A stretch of 56,354 bases of DNA from Beijerinckiaceae bacterium (GTDB lineage Bacteria; Pseudomonadota; Alphaproteobacteria; Rhizobiales; Beijerinckiaceae), in assembly GCA_947478455.1 (NCBI GenBank), contig CANJWR010000008.1:1-56354 (forward strand), read 5' to 3'. The position numbers and the translations under genes were made by a program. Numbering within the stretch: the stretch's first letter is position 1; the number at the start of each line of letters is the position of its first letter. A model generated the notes under the pieces. The model made no database searches and was not told where the DNA came from. It saw nothing but the letters and a program-made list of their open reading frames with translations. This document shows, one piece after another, positions 41,378 through 50,286 of this stretch.

Positions 41378-42415
41378 CTATTTTGCGGCGCGAGGCTTGT
41401 AGGGGCCAAGATCCTTCACCGCAGCTTCTACAAACGAATTGTCGACCACCTGATCGATCGTCACCTTGCCTTCGATGTCTCCGGTCGCCTTGAAGAAATC
41501 GAGATCGGTCGCGAGGGTGGGAATATTCACGAAGCCGTCCGGATTGCAACCATGTGCGGTGATCTGCCGATAGACAGCCGGATCCTTGATGTTGGTGTAT
41601 TCGGTCAGGATGGCGATCACCTCTTCGGCGTTCGGACCTGCAAGCCTTCCGTCCTTCAGGGCGTCATTGTAATCGCGCAGTGCGCGCACATAGGCGCGCA
41701 TGAAGCGCTTGCCGGCGTCGGGATTCTTTTTCAGGAACATGCCCGAATAGAGGATCACCGCGACCTGATGGTTCGGGTAGATGATGTCGTCGCCCATGAA
41801 GCGCACGGCAGCGCCGCGCTTCTCGGCCTCGGTGGCGTTGGGCTCGGTGGTGAAGGACGCATCGATGGCCTTGTTCTGCAGCGCCAGCACTTGCTGCGGG
41901 AAAGCGAGATAGACCTGCTCGACATCCTTCAACGGGATGCCGCCTCTTTTCACGGCTTCGTTGAGCGTGGTGGAGGAGCCGCTGCCGGGCGCGCTGATGG
42001 CGACTTTCATGCCTTTCAGATCGGCGAGGGATTTGAAGCGGCCGCTGTCGATATGGTCCTTGCGGATCATGAGCGGCTGGAAGCCGTGGCCTGCCGGCGT
42101 CGAGCCCTTGTCGGCGACGATCTTGATGTCCACTCCGCGCGCAATGGCGTTGTAGAGACCCGCTGAAGGACCACCGCCTCCGATGTCGAGCTGGCCGACG
42201 CCGAGCGGTGCGACCATTTTGGCGGCGGTGTCGAAATTAGTCATGTTCACCGCCAGACCTTCCTGACGGAAATAGCCCTTCTTGTCGGCGATGAAGAACC
42301 CGACATCGGTGGCTGCGCCGCTGATGCCGATCTCAATCTTGATATCGGCGGCGAGGACCGGCGAAGCAACCGCGACGGCACAAAGCCCCAGCAGGGCGGT
42401 AAAGGTCTGACGCAT
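41378..42415 (-). CDS. ABC transporter substrate-binding protein, NMT1/SsuA-like
   Basis: A 345-residue periplasmic protein. Residues 1-23 form a signal peptide (MRQTFTALLGLCAVAVASPVLAA). The mature part starts IKIEIGISGAATDVGFFIADKKGYFRQEG, the usual opening of the NMT1/SsuA/TauA group, and contains AISAPGSGSSTTLNEAV and QALALQN-like segments. The pocket residues for a particular ligand cannot be read. GGAGG lies 6-10 bases before the ATG at 42415; the longer frame to 42520 would bury the signal peptide. It is first of the ABC set on the minus strand. Confidence 0.9.
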   Translation of the reverse strand: MRQTFTALLGLCAVAVASPVLAADIKIEIGISGAATDVGFFIADKKGYFRQEGLAVNMTNFDTAAKMVAPLGVGQLDIGGGGPSAGLYNAIARGVDIKIVADKGSTPAGHGFQPLMIRKDHIDSGRFKSLADLKGMKVAISAPGSGSSTTLNEAVKRGGIPLKDVEQVYLAFPQQVLALQNKAIDASFTTEPNATEAEKRGAAVRFMGDDIIYPNHQVAVILYSGMFLKKNPDAGKRFMRAYVRALRDYNDALKDGRLAGPNAEEVIAILTEYTNIKDPAVYRQITAHGCNPDGFVNIPTLATDLDFFKATGDIEGKVTIDQVVDNSFVEAAVKDLGPYKPRAAK

Positions 42416-42548
42416 GGTTTCCTCCGGCTGCCGGCCTCTCGGGACCGGTCGGTTCCCAACGCACAGCCATCGGGCTGCGACTTGTATGACGAGCCTTTCG
42501 ACAAAACGGTCGGGTGTCAACGTGGCCGCAAGGCGGGATTTCGGTCGG

Positions 42549-43196
42549 TCAGGCCGCTGCGGGCGGGTTTGTGTAGAGTGCGCCCTTGCGGTAGGCCTCG
42601 ATCACCGCAGGACGCGCCTTGATGGCGTCGTACCACCGCTTGAGATGGATGAATTCCGCAAAAGGATCTCCGACGCGCGAACTCGTATTCACCCACGGAT
42701 AGGACATCATGTCGGCGACCGAATAGGCGTCGGCGAGATATTCGTGATTGGCCAGACGGCGATCCAGCACGCCGAGCAGACGATGGGTCTCGTCCGTATA
42801 GCGCTTGATCGCATAGGGAAGTTTTTCGGGCGCGGCGTTCATGAAATGATTACGCTGGCCGGCCATCGGCCCCAGTCCGCCGACCTGCCAGAACATCCAT
42901 TCGGTGGCCGCAATCCGTCCGCGTAGATCCTTGGGCAGGAACTTGCCGGTCTTCTCGGCGAGATAGAGCAGGATTGCGCCTGACTCAAAGATCGAAATGG
43001 GCGCGCCGCCATCGGCCGGCGCAAGGTCGACGATGGCCGGGATGCGATTGTTGGGAGAAATCTTCAGAAACTCCGGCCTGAATTGCTCGCCCTTCGAAAT
43101 CCGCACTGGAAACGTCTCGTAGGGAACCGACGCCTCTTCGAGAAAGATCTGGATCTTGATACCGTTCGACGTCGGCCAGTAATGCAATTCGATCAT
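42549..43196 (-). CDS. Glutathione S-transferase, Nu-class-like (YfcG/YghU)
   Basis: A 215-residue two-domain GST. The N-terminal thioredoxin-fold domain begins IELHYWPTSNGIKIQIFLEEA, where the Thr-Ser-Asn segment matches the Nu-class active site of YfcG/YghU enzymes. PNNRIPAIVD carries the cis-Pro, and ESGAILLYLAEKTGKF binds the glutathione gamma-glutamyl group. The C-terminal helical domain has SVADMMSYPWV. Nu-class enzymes show disulfide reductase and peroxidase activity. It follows the next GST gene by 15 bases, so the two are probably co-transcribed. Confidence 0.9.
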   Translation of the reverse strand: MIELHYWPTSNGIKIQIFLEEASVPYETFPVRISKGEQFRPEFLKISPNNRIPAIVDLAPADGGAPISIFESGAILLYLAEKTGKFLPKDLRGRIAATEWMFWQVGGLGPMAGQRNHFMNAAPEKLPYAIKRYTDETHRLLGVLDRRLANHEYLADAYSVADMMSYPWVNTSSRVGDPFAEFIHLKRWYDAIKARPAVIEAYRKGALYTNPPAAA

Positions 43197-43211
43197 TTGA
43201 AAATCCCTGAT

Positions 43212-43946
43212 CTATGCGCCGCGTCCGGGCGCCTTGCGGGCGGCGCCGTTGTGGAGATCGAGCATGCGTTCGCGCCAGGCATAGACCGGATCGCCATGTT
43301 CCAGCAGTTTGATCTGCGAGACAGCGCGCGACCACATGAAGGCGCCGAACAACAGATAGTCAGCAAATGCCGGAGCCGGTCCGCACAGAAAAGGTTGATA
43401 CTGCAGCGTATCGCGCGCCGGCTGCAAAGCATTGCGCAGTTCCTGCACGCCTTCGGCAGGCGAAACCCGGAACTGCTCCAGCGTCATGCCCAGCCGCGCC
43501 TCACGGGTGGAGCGAAAATAGGCTTTGTCGCGCTGATCGAGCGCATCGAGAATGTCGACGATGATCAGGCGCTGAATGGCGCGATGCACGCTGCCCTGCA
43601 CCCAGAAACGGATCATGTTGCAGAGCGCCATGGCCTGCGATCCGCCAAACAGCTTCGGCTTTTCCGGATAGGCGGCTTCGAGATAGACCGCGATGTCCCA
43701 GCTGTCATTGACGGAGCGATTGCCGTCGCGGATCACCGGCAAAAGCTTCTGGCCAGAGAACGCGATGGGCTCCTTGTCGACAAAACGCAACGGTATGTCG
43801 TCGAAAGGCAGACCCTTGTGCAGAAGCGCCATCCGGATGCGCCAGCAGTTCGGGCTGAACCGTACATTGACGTCGCCGCCGGCCAGGTCGAAGAATTGAA
43901 TCGTCAAGTTGTTGCCCCCGCTTGCGATTTTGTCCCGACAGAACAC
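43212..43946 (-). CDS. Glutathione S-transferase family protein (LigF/beta-etherase-like region)
   Basis: A GST of up to 244 residues with an N-terminal domain FFDLAGGDVNVRFSPNCWRIRMALLHKG in which FSPxCWRxRMAL is the signature of a GST subgroup related to glutathione-dependent beta-etherases. QKLLPVIRDGNRSVNDSWDIAVYLE has the cis-Pro and the Asp/Ser glutathione contacts. Two starts are possible: GTG at 43946, or TTG at 43907 which would give LTIQFFDLA, closer to family N-termini. It lies between hslO and the Nu-class GST. The substrate is unknown. Confidence 0.8.
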   Translation of the reverse strand: MFCRDKIASGGNNLTIQFFDLAGGDVNVRFSPNCWRIRMALLHKGLPFDDIPLRFVDKEPIAFSGQKLLPVIRDGNRSVNDSWDIAVYLEAAYPEKPKLFGGSQAMALCNMIRFWVQGSVHRAIQRLIIVDILDALDQRDKAYFRSTREARLGMTLEQFRVSPAEGVQELRNALQPARDTLQYQPFLCGPAPAFADYLLFGAFMWSRAVSQIKLLEHGDPVYAWRERMLDLHNGAARKAPGRGA

Positions 43947-43986
43947 ACCAGCATGAGCCCCGGCGCAACGGGAAAATTGTTTCGAC

Positions 43987-44991
43987 CTAGTTTGCGCCTG
44001 CGTCCGGAGGATCGAAATCGGCGGGGTCGAAGTCCCGGTGCACCGAACAGAATTCGCACGTCACCCCGATGCGGCCATTGTCGCCCACCATGTCGCGGCG
44101 CTCGTCGCGGGTGAAATTGCGCAGCATGGATTCCACGCGAGCCTGTGAGCAGCGGCACTGATGGCGCACCGACTGCGGCTCGAAAACCTTGACGCCGCGC
44201 TCGTGAAACAGCCGGTAAAGCAAACGTTCGCTCGACAGCGTCGGGTCGACAAGTTCGTGATCCTCGACCGTGCCGGCAAGGGCTTTGGCCTCACTCCACG
44301 CATCGTCTTCGATGAAGGTCGATTCCGGGGCTGCGCCGCCGGGCGCATCCCCGGGCGAAATTTCGGGGATGCGGCGACGTTCGGGCGAGTCCGGCAGAAA
44401 CTGCACAAGAAGCCCGCCGGCCCGCCAGTTCTTGCCGCCGCTCGTGATGCTCTCCGCGATGGCAAGCCGCACGACAGTGGGAATCTGTTCCGACTGGCGG
44501 AAATATTGATGGCCGGCTTCTTCGAGCCCCTGCCCTTCCAGCGCCACGACGCCCTGATAGCGCGACATGTCCGGGCCCTGATCGATGGTCAGCGCCAAAT
44601 GGCCACGCCCGAGCAATTGCGCACTGTTCTGGCCGCCCGATGCTTGCAATGCGTCGAGTCGCGCGGCATCGAACCGCGCCAGTCCGCGCAACTTGTCGGG
44701 CGCTTCGAAATCGACGACCAGCATGTCAACGACACCATCAGTGCGGGTCTGCAACTGGAAGCGCCCGTCGAATTTCAACGCCGAGCCAAGCAACACTGTC
44801 AGAACAGCGGCCTCGCCGAGCAGGCGCGCCACAGGCTCCGGATAGCCGTGCTGGGACAAAACAATATCGAGCGAGGAACCGAGGCGAACCACGCGGCCAC
44901 GCACATCCAGCGGCTCAACCGAAAACGGCAGGATGATATCGTCCTGACCAACGTCAGAAACCGGCCGGACCGCCGACGCGTCCGTCATCAT
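43987..44991 (-). CDS. hslO: Redox-regulated chaperone Hsp33
   Basis: Hsp33 is a cytosolic holdase switched on by oxidation. The 334-residue protein has the Hsp33 fold and the C-terminal zinc-binding redox switch with Cys279-x-Cys281 (QCRCS) and Cys312-x2-Cys315 (TCEFCS), all four ligands present. A Pro/Gly/Asp-rich insertion (about 205-225) is seen. Its start overlaps the argF stop by four bases, so it is translationally coupled to arginine synthesis genes; this order is one I recall from other alphaproteobacteria. Confidence 0.94.
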   Translation of the reverse strand: MMTDASAVRPVSDVGQDDIILPFSVEPLDVRGRVVRLGSSLDIVLSQHGYPEPVARLLGEAAVLTVLLGSALKFDGRFQLQTRTDGVVDMLVVDFEAPDKLRGLARFDAARLDALQASGGQNSAQLLGRGHLALTIDQGPDMSRYQGVVALEGQGLEEAGHQYFRQSEQIPTVVRLAIAESITSGGKNWRAGGLLVQFLPDSPERRRIPEISPGDAPGGAAPESTFIEDDAWSEAKALAGTVEDHELVDPTLSSERLLYRLFHERGVKVFEPQSVRHQCRCSQARVESMLRNFTRDERRDMVGDNGRIGVTCEFCSVHRDFDPADFDPPDAGAN

Positions 44992-45938
44992 ACGGCGCTA
45001 ACTCCCGAGCCGTCGGCTCCGAGGCACCAGGCCAGAATTCCCTTCTGAGCATGCAGGCGGTTCTCGGCCTCGTCAAAGACGACCGATTGCGGTCCGTCGA
45101 TAACGGCGTCGGTGACTTCCTCACCGCGATGGGCAGGCAAGCAATGCATGAAGATCGCGCCATCGTTGGCGGCGGCCATCAGCTTCGAATTCACCTGGTA
45201 GGGCGACAGAAGGTTGTGCCTGTGGCGCGCCTCTTCCTCGTCGCCCATCGAAACCCAACAATCGGAAATCACCGCATCGGCGTTCTTGACCGCCGCGAAG
45301 GGATCGTCCGTCAGGGTGACGCGCGCGCTGTTCGCCTTCACCCAGTCCAGCACGGTTTTCGACGGCGCCAGTTCGGGCGGGGTTGCAACATTAATGGAGA
45401 AATCAAAACGCTCGGCCGCATGAATCCAGCTTGCCAGCACATTATTGGCGTCGCCGGTCCAGGCCACAGTGCGGCCCTTGATGGGCCCCTTGTGTTCCTC
45501 AAAGGTCAGAACGTCCGCCATCACCTGACAGGGATGCGAGCGTTTCGTCAGCGCATTGATGACCGGCACAGTGGCGTTGTCGGCCAGTTCGCGCAGGTCC
45601 TCGTGATCGAGAATACGGATCATGATCGCATCCACATAGCGCGACAGAACGCGCGCCGTGTCCGCAATGGTTTCGCCGCGTCCAAGCTGCATTTCCGCGC
45701 CGGTGAGCATGATGGTTTCGCCGCCGAGTTCGCGCATGGCGACATCGAAAGATACGCGCGTGCGCGTCGAAGGACGATCGAAAATCATCGCCAGCATTTT
45801 GCCGGCGAGTGGCTTGTTCGGCGAAGCTTTCGCCTGCCGGCGACCGGCCTTCAGTGTCGACGACAGATCGAGAATATGCCGCAGTTCGGGCGCCGAAATT
45901 TCGGTCAGGTCCAGAAAGTGTCTGGGCTTGCTCATCAC
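44988..45938 (-). CDS. argF: Ornithine carbamoyltransferase
   Basis: ArgF joins ornithine and carbamoyl phosphate to make citrulline. The 316-residue protein has the carbamoyl-phosphate motif RPSTRTR (55-61), the ornithine-site region [12 protein letters not shown] following [13 protein letters not shown], and [11 protein letters not shown]. All match anabolic OTCs. It overlaps argD by 4 bases upstream and hslO by 4 bases downstream. MSKP at the second codon is an alternative start. Confidence 0.97.
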   Translation of the reverse strand: MMSKPRHFLDLTEISAPELRHILDLSSTLKAGRRQAKASPNKPLAGKMLAMIFDRPSTRTRVSFDVAMRELGGETIMLTGAEMQLGRGETIADTARVLSRYVDAIMIRILDHEDLRELADNATVPVINALTKRSHPCQVMADVLTFEEHKGPIKGRTVAWTGDANNVLASWIHAAERFDFSINVATPPELAPSKTVLDWVKANSARVTLTDDPFAAVKNADAVISDCWVSMGDEEEARHRHNLLSPYQVNSKLMAAANDGAIFMHCLPAHRGEEVTDAVIDGPQSVVFDEAENRLHAQKGILAWCLGADGSGVSAV

Positions 45939-47140
45939 TGCACCTTTGCGGGCGCGGCGAGCGCCTTCTCGGTCACCATGCAGGCCGCGTCTATGCGCGC
46001 CACAGCTTCCGCCACTTCGGTCTCGCCGATGATCAGCGGAGGCAGCAGGCGCACCACATTGTCGCCGGCCGGAATCAGCAGAATTCCCTGATCGCGCAGG
46101 GTCGCGGCGAAATCCGTATTGACGACCTTCTCGTTGATGCGAATTCCAAGCATCAGGCCTTCGCCGCGAATTTCTGCGATCACGCCGGGATGGCGGTCGC
46201 GCAACTCGGCAAGACGCTGTTTCAGCAAGAGCCCGGTCTGGGCGACCTTGTCGATGAACCCCGGCTCAAGCACTACGTCCAGCACAGCATTGCCGACCGC
46301 CATGGCGAGCGGATTGCCGCCGAAGGTCGTGCCATGGGTGCCGTACACCATGCCCTTGCCGGCTTCCGTCGTCGTCAGACAGGCGCCAAGCGGAAAGCCG
46401 CCGCCAATGCCCTTGGCGATCGACATGATGTCCGGCGTCACGCCCGACAATTCATAGGCGAAAAGCTTGCCGGTGCGCCCGACGCCGGTCTGCACTTCGT
46501 CGAACATCAGCAGCAGGCCGTGTTCGTCGCAAAGGGCGCGCAGCGCCCGCAGAAACGCAGGTTCGAAAACCCTGATGCCGCCCTCTCCCTGGATCGGCTC
46601 GATCAGGATCGCGCCGGTCTCGGGGCCGATGGCGGCCTTCACTGCGTCGAGATCGTTGATCGGAACCTGATCGAAGCCCTGTACGGCAGGACCGAAGCCG
46701 TCGAGATATTTCTTGTTGCCGCCAGCCGCGATGGTGGCGAGCGTGCGTCCATGAAAGGCGCCATCAAACGTAATGATCCGATAGCGCTCGGGCTTGCCAC
46801 TGGCCGACTGGTATTTGCGGGCGGTCTTGATGGCGCATTCCAGCGCCTCGGCCCCCGAATTGGTGAAAAACACCAGATCGGCGAAGCTCTTGTCGACAAG
46901 GCGCTGCGCCAGCCGCTCGCCTTCGGGAATCACAAACAGGTTCGAGGTGTGCCAGAGCTTTTGACCCTGTTCGACCAAAGCATGAACCAAATGCGGGTGC
47001 GAATAACCCAGCGAAGCGACCGCTATGCCGCCGCCAAAATCGAGAAATCGCTTCCCGCCAGATGCTTCCAGCCAGGCTCCCTCGCCTTTTTCAAAGGCGA
47101 GATTGATCCGCGCATAGGTCGGCAAGATGGGCGATGTCAC
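45935..47140 (-). CDS. argD: Acetylornithine/succinyldiaminopimelate aminotransferase
   Basis: ArgD is the PLP enzyme converting N-acetylglutamate semialdehyde to N-acetylornithine, and may serve lysine synthesis. The 401-residue protein has [53 protein letters not shown] and the PLP Lys243 in [10 protein letters not shown]. Start is the GTG at 47140 ([12 protein letters not shown]), 6 bases after a GGAG; the frame continues to 47197 but without a ribosome-binding site or conserved sequence. It is first of the argD-argF-hslO set. Confidence 0.95.
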   Translation of the reverse strand: MTSPILPTYARINLAFEKGEGAWLEASGGKRFLDFGGGIAVASLGYSHPHLVHALVEQGQKLWHTSNLFVIPEGERLAQRLVDKSFADLVFFTNSGAEALECAIKTARKYQSASGKPERYRIITFDGAFHGRTLATIAAGGNKKYLDGFGPAVQGFDQVPINDLDAVKAAIGPETGAILIEPIQGEGGIRVFEPAFLRALRALCDEHGLLLMFDEVQTGVGRTGKLFAYELSGVTPDIMSIAKGIGGGFPLGACLTTTEAGKGMVYGTHGTTFGGNPLAMAVGNAVLDVVLEPGFIDKVAQTGLLLKQRLAELRDRHPGVIAEIRGEGLMLGIRINEKVVNTDFAATLRDQGILLIPAGDNVVRLLPPLIIGETEVAEAVARIDAACMVTEKALAAPAKVQ

Positions 47141-47146
47141 GGTTGG

Positions 47147-47150
47147 CTCC
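47147..47150 (-). promoter_or_regulatory. Shine-Dalgarno site that decides the argD start
   Basis: GGAG on the minus strand, 6 bases upstream of the GTG at 47140, supports that GTG over the upstream start of the longer frame at 47197. Confidence 0.6.
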
Positions 47151-47351
47151 AAAATCGAAGCGCCAGATAGGCCTTCAAAATCAAAGCGCCGCCCCACTGG
47201 AGCGGCTGCTTTTCTACATGCGCAATCTAGTTTCTTATGCGCTTGCGGTCAACGAAATGCGTAAACGGCAGCCTGGACGGGTCCGGGCATCTGGATCCGG
47301 TTTGCGAATAGCTGTGGGTTCAATTGGGGAAAACGCCAGTGTTGCATTTCG

Positions 47352-47487
47352 GACTCTTGCGCTCGATTCAACCAGTAGTGTAGTTTTCGATCCGTCGACT
47401 ACGACATTTCGTGCGCGGCGGACCTATCTGAAAGCGTAACGCGTTAAACGACGCCGGTATCCCGGTGCTGCGGTGCGGTTTGGATTC
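47352..47487 (+). promoter_or_regulatory. Putative gcrA promoter region with three GANTC methylation sites
   Basis: GANTC, the CcrM methylase target in alphaproteobacteria, occurs at 47352-47356, 47365-47369 and 47483-47487. A promoter-like pair TTGCGC (47357-47362) and TGTAGT (47379-47384, 4 of 6) with a 16-base spacer would place the second GANTC between -35 and -10, the arrangement reported for GcrA-regulated promoters. Predicted by eye. Confidence 0.4.
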
Positions 47488-47514
47488 TCGGCGGACCCAA
47501 TCTGGAGGACATAG

Positions 47515-48042
47515 ATGTCCTGGAACGACGAACGCGTTGAATTACTTAAAAAGCTTTGGCTCGACGGCCTCAGCGCCAGCCAGATTGCTGGCGAACTGGC
47601 CAACGGGATTACCCGTAACGCCGTCATCGGCAAGGTTCACCGTCTCGGCCTTTCGGGGCGCGTGAAGGCCCCGACCCAGACGCAGCCCCGGCCGCGTCCG
47701 CAAGCCCGGACCCACCGCAACTCGACGCCGCGTACGTCGGCGCCGATTATTCGCGGCAATACGGCGCTGGCCTTTGCACCCCGCGCCCAGGAGGCTCCTG
47801 CCCCACGGCTGGTCGAGGAAGTGGTCATCCCGATGTCCGAACGGGTGACGATCATGGAACTCAAGGAGGCCATGTGCCGCTGGCCGCTCGGCGATCCGGC
47901 AACGTCGGAATTCCGCTATTGCGGCGGAAAATCTACCATCGGCGAGTCGTATTGCACGTATCATTCGCGCATCGCCTATCAGCCGGCTCAGGATCGTCGC
48001 CGCGAGCGTGAGCGCGAACGCCGCATGCAGCGCACCGCCTGA
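47515..48042 (+). CDS. gcrA: GcrA cell cycle regulator
   Basis: GcrA is an alphaproteobacterial cell-cycle transcription factor that binds sigma70-RNA polymerase and acts at methylated GANTC promoters. The 175-residue protein has the N-terminal DNA-binding helix-turn-helix region SWNDERVELLKKLWLDGLSA to NAVIGKVHRLGLSGR (about 2-49), a Pro/Arg-rich linker, and the C-terminal sigma-binding domain with MCRWPLGDPATSEFRYCGG and SYCTYHSRIAYQP. Length and both domains are standard. It is a single gene, closed by a strong terminator. Confidence 0.95.
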   Translation: MSWNDERVELLKKLWLDGLSASQIAGELANGITRNAVIGKVHRLGLSGRVKAPTQTQPRPRPQARTHRNSTPRTSAPIIRGNTALAFAPRAQEAPAPRLVEEVVIPMSERVTIMELKEAMCRWPLGDPATSEFRYCGGKSTIGESYCTYHSRIAYQPAQDRRRERERERRMQRTA

Positions 48043-48068
48043 AAGCAGTCCTGTTTTCAATTGATCCT

Positions 48069-48106
48069 CGAAAGGTCGACGACAATTTTTGTTCGTCGAC
48101 CTTTCG
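48069..48106 (+). terminator. Terminator of gcrA
   Basis: Two perfect 14-base arms (48069-48082 and 48093-48106) enclose a 10-base loop rich in T, followed by CTTTGCTTC. It is 26 bases after the gcrA stop codon. Confidence 0.8.
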
Positions 48107-48138
48107 CTTTGCTTCAAGGCTTTTCAGTTGGAAATAAC

Positions 48139-48177
48139 GACCTGACCGGAACGTGCCTTTCAGTCCGGCGTCAGGTC
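48139..48177 (-). terminator. Hairpin after the PhoR-like kinase gene
   Basis: GACCTGAC (48139-48146) pairs with GTCAGGTC (48170-48177), with an inner CGGA/TCCG stem. It lies 19 bases beyond the kinase stop on the minus strand and is followed there by GTTATTTCC. A weak terminator is likely. Confidence 0.45.
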
Positions 48178-48196
48178 ATTTTCTCGCACACTCTAT

Positions 48197-49240
48197 TCAA
48201 GAGACGTTGCGCGGAATCTGGATTGTGAATTCGGCGCCCTCGCCGGGCCTGCTTTCGATCCGCAACCGGCCACGATGGCGGGCGACAATGTGCTTCACAA
48301 TCGCCAGCCCGAGACCAGTTCCGCCGCGCGCGCGGCTCTGGCCGGCGTCGACGCGATAAAATCGCTCCGTCAATCGTGGCAGGTGCTCCGGCGCTATGCC
48401 CGGACCGTGGTCGCGTACGGCCAAAACAGCATCGCCGTTCTGGGCCGAAACAACCACATCAACTCTTTTGTCGTCGCCATCGGCTCCGTATTTCAGAGCG
48501 TTTTCGATGAGGTTCTCGACGATCCTGATCAGTTCGTCGCGATCGCCGCGCACGATGAGTTCCGGCGGCGCATCGATCTTCAGCTCGATGCCCGCATCGC
48601 GAGCGCCAGGGCCGAACGTATCGGCCACATGGCGGACAATGCCGACCAGATCGACCGGAGTTTCGGGGCGGACATGCTGGTTCTGTTCGATGCGGGAGAG
48701 GGACAACAGATCGTCCACCAGTCTGGCCATCCGGCGGGCCTGTTGGCCCATGATTTCCAGAAAGCGGCCGCGCGCCTTGGGGTCATCCCGGGCCGGCCCC
48801 TGCAGGGTTTCGACAAAGCCCAGCAGGGAGGCGAGTGGCGTGCGCAACTCATGACTGGCGTTAGCGACGAAGTCGACCCGCATCCGCTCGACGCGGCGCG
48901 ATTCCGTCAGATCGTGCAGGGTAAGCGCAATGAGTTCAAAGCCCCGAATGGCCGCCACATGGACGTCGAACAGGCGTTCCACCGGCACCCGCTCAAGCAG
49001 CGAGACATTTTGGGCGCGACCGGACGCGCGCGCCGCCGAGACCGCGTCCAGCACCACCGGCGAGCGGATCGACAGCACGAGCATTTCCTCCAGCCGCAAG
49101 GCCGGCAAAAGCGCAAGGGCAGGCGGATTGAAGGCGATCACACGATCGGTGGAATTGACGACAATCACCGGGTCCGGCATCGCGGCAATTAGCGAGGACA
49201 CAAGGCCTGCATCAAGATTCTCGGGAATTTTGCCCCCCAT
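48197..49240 (-). CDS. PhoR-like sensor histidine kinase without membrane helices
   Basis: A 347-residue histidine kinase. A PAS-like domain (about 12-112, MPDPVIVVNSTDRVIAFNP) is followed by HisKA with the phosphorylated His130 in NASHELRTPLASL, and a HATPase domain with N-box NLIENALKYGA, G1 DHGPGIAP, F-box ERFYRVD and G2 GGTGLGLAIVKHIV. It most resembles PhoR, the phosphate-limitation sensor, but no N-terminal membrane segments are seen, so it would be cytosolic or its start is wrong. No response regulator or pst gene is adjacent. It is divergent from a polyphosphate kinase, which supports a phosphate link. Confidence 0.8.
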   Translation of the reverse strand: MGGKIPENLDAGLVSSLIAAMPDPVIVVNSTDRVIAFNPPALALLPALRLEEMLVLSIRSPVVLDAVSAARASGRAQNVSLLERVPVERLFDVHVAAIRGFELIALTLHDLTESRRVERMRVDFVANASHELRTPLASLLGFVETLQGPARDDPKARGRFLEIMGQQARRMARLVDDLLSLSRIEQNQHVRPETPVDLVGIVRHVADTFGPGARDAGIELKIDAPPELIVRGDRDELIRIVENLIENALKYGADGDDKRVDVVVSAQNGDAVLAVRDHGPGIAPEHLPRLTERFYRVDAGQSRARGGTGLGLAIVKHIVARHRGRLRIESRPGEGAEFTIQIPRNVS

Positions 49241-49347
49241 CCGGTTTCAGGCCTGTCGACGTTGACCAGAACGGCCGCCAAGCCAGAACCTTCTAGCCCA
49301 TCTTGCCGAATGCGTCGAAAGAGCTAGGTTCAACACAAACGGATGAC

Positions 49348-50286
49348 ATGCACATGAAAAAAGCTTCTTCGCCGTCACAAAAACCACCAAAACCCGGCAA
49401 AGGCGCCGTCGGGAAGGCGCTGGCCGCGCCCGAAAAACACACAATTCCTTTCAATATCGAGGCTGAAAAGCTGCCCGAATGGGTGGAGCGCAAGGCGTTC
49501 GGGTCGGGCGGCTATCCGCACAAACACAAGATGAAACCAAAGCTCTACGACAAGGAGCTCTGGACCCTGCAGGTTGAACTTCTCAAGCTGCTCGACTGGG
49601 TGAAACGCGAAGGCCAGCGGATTGTGATCGTGTTCGAAGGTCGCGACGCGGCCGGCAAGGGTGGCGCGATCCAGCGTCTTACGCAACATTTGAACCCGCG
49701 CAGCGCCCGTATCGTGGCGTTGCCGAAGCCGACCGACGTCGAGGCGCGGCAATGGTATTTCCAGCGTTATATCGCGCAAATGCCCCCGAAGGGCGAGATC
49801 GCGATCTTCGACCGCTCCTGGTACAATAGCGCTGGCGTCGAGCGCGTCTTCGGCTTTTGTACGCCGGAACAGACCGATGCGTTCCTGTCCGAGGCGCCGC
49901 AGGTGGAAGCCATGCTGGTGCGAGATGGCGTCAGGATCATCAAGATCTTCCTGTCCATCGGGCCTGAAATGCAGATGAAGCGGCTGCATGCGCGGTGGCA
50001 TGATCCGCTGAAGCGCTGGAAACTATCCGATCTCGATTTCAAGGCCATCGAGAAATGGAACGATTATTCGACAGCTTATGAACGAGCCCTGTCGCTCACA
50101 GACAGCGCAGAAGCGCCGTGGACGATCATCAAGGCCAACGACAAGCGCCGGACGCGCCTTGAGGTGATCCGTCACATCATCAAAGTCCTGCCCTATACGG
50201 GCAAAAACCCGCATCTGGGTGAGGCCGATCATGGCATCGTGTTGTCTGCGGCGAAGTTTCTGAGCGAGGGCAGCGAAGTCGGCTGA
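49348..50286 (+). CDS. ppk2: Polyphosphate kinase 2, class I
   Basis: PPK2 enzymes transfer phosphate between polyphosphate and nucleoside diphosphates. The 312-residue protein has the Walker A FEGRDAAGKGGAIQ (96-109), Walker B FDRSWYNSAGVERVFGF (154-170) and the lid region HARWHDPLKRWKLSDLD. The single-domain layout fits class I, which mainly phosphorylates ADP or GDP. The start is uncertain: ATGs at 49348 and 49354, or a TTG at 49303; none has a clear ribosome-binding site. An Ala/Lys/Pro-rich N-terminal extension precedes the core. It ends directly against the stop of the convergent UPF0104 gene. Confidence 0.92.
   Translation: MHMKKASSPSQKPPKPGKGAVGKALAAPEKHTIPFNIEAEKLPEWVERKAFGSGGYPHKHKMKPKLYDKELWTLQVELLKLLDWVKREGQRIVIVFEGRDAAGKGGAIQRLTQHLNPRSARIVALPKPTDVEARQWYFQRYIAQMPPKGEIAIFDRSWYNSAGVERVFGFCTPEQTDAFLSEAPQVEAMLVRDGVRIIKIFLSIGPEMQMKRLHARWHDPLKRWKLSDLDFKAIEKWNDYSTAYERALSLTDSAEAPWTIIKANDKRRTRLEVIRHIIKVLPYTGKNPHLGEADHGIVLSAAKFLSEGSEVG

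Larger units (their letters stand above)
47141..47514. other. Intergenic region between divergent argD and gcrA
   Basis: This 374-base gap carries divergent control regions. The gcrA side has three GANTC sites and a promoter-like pair. The argD side has only its ribosome-binding site that I can point to. Frames of up to 100 codons cross it but show no recognisable protein. Confidence 0.5.
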
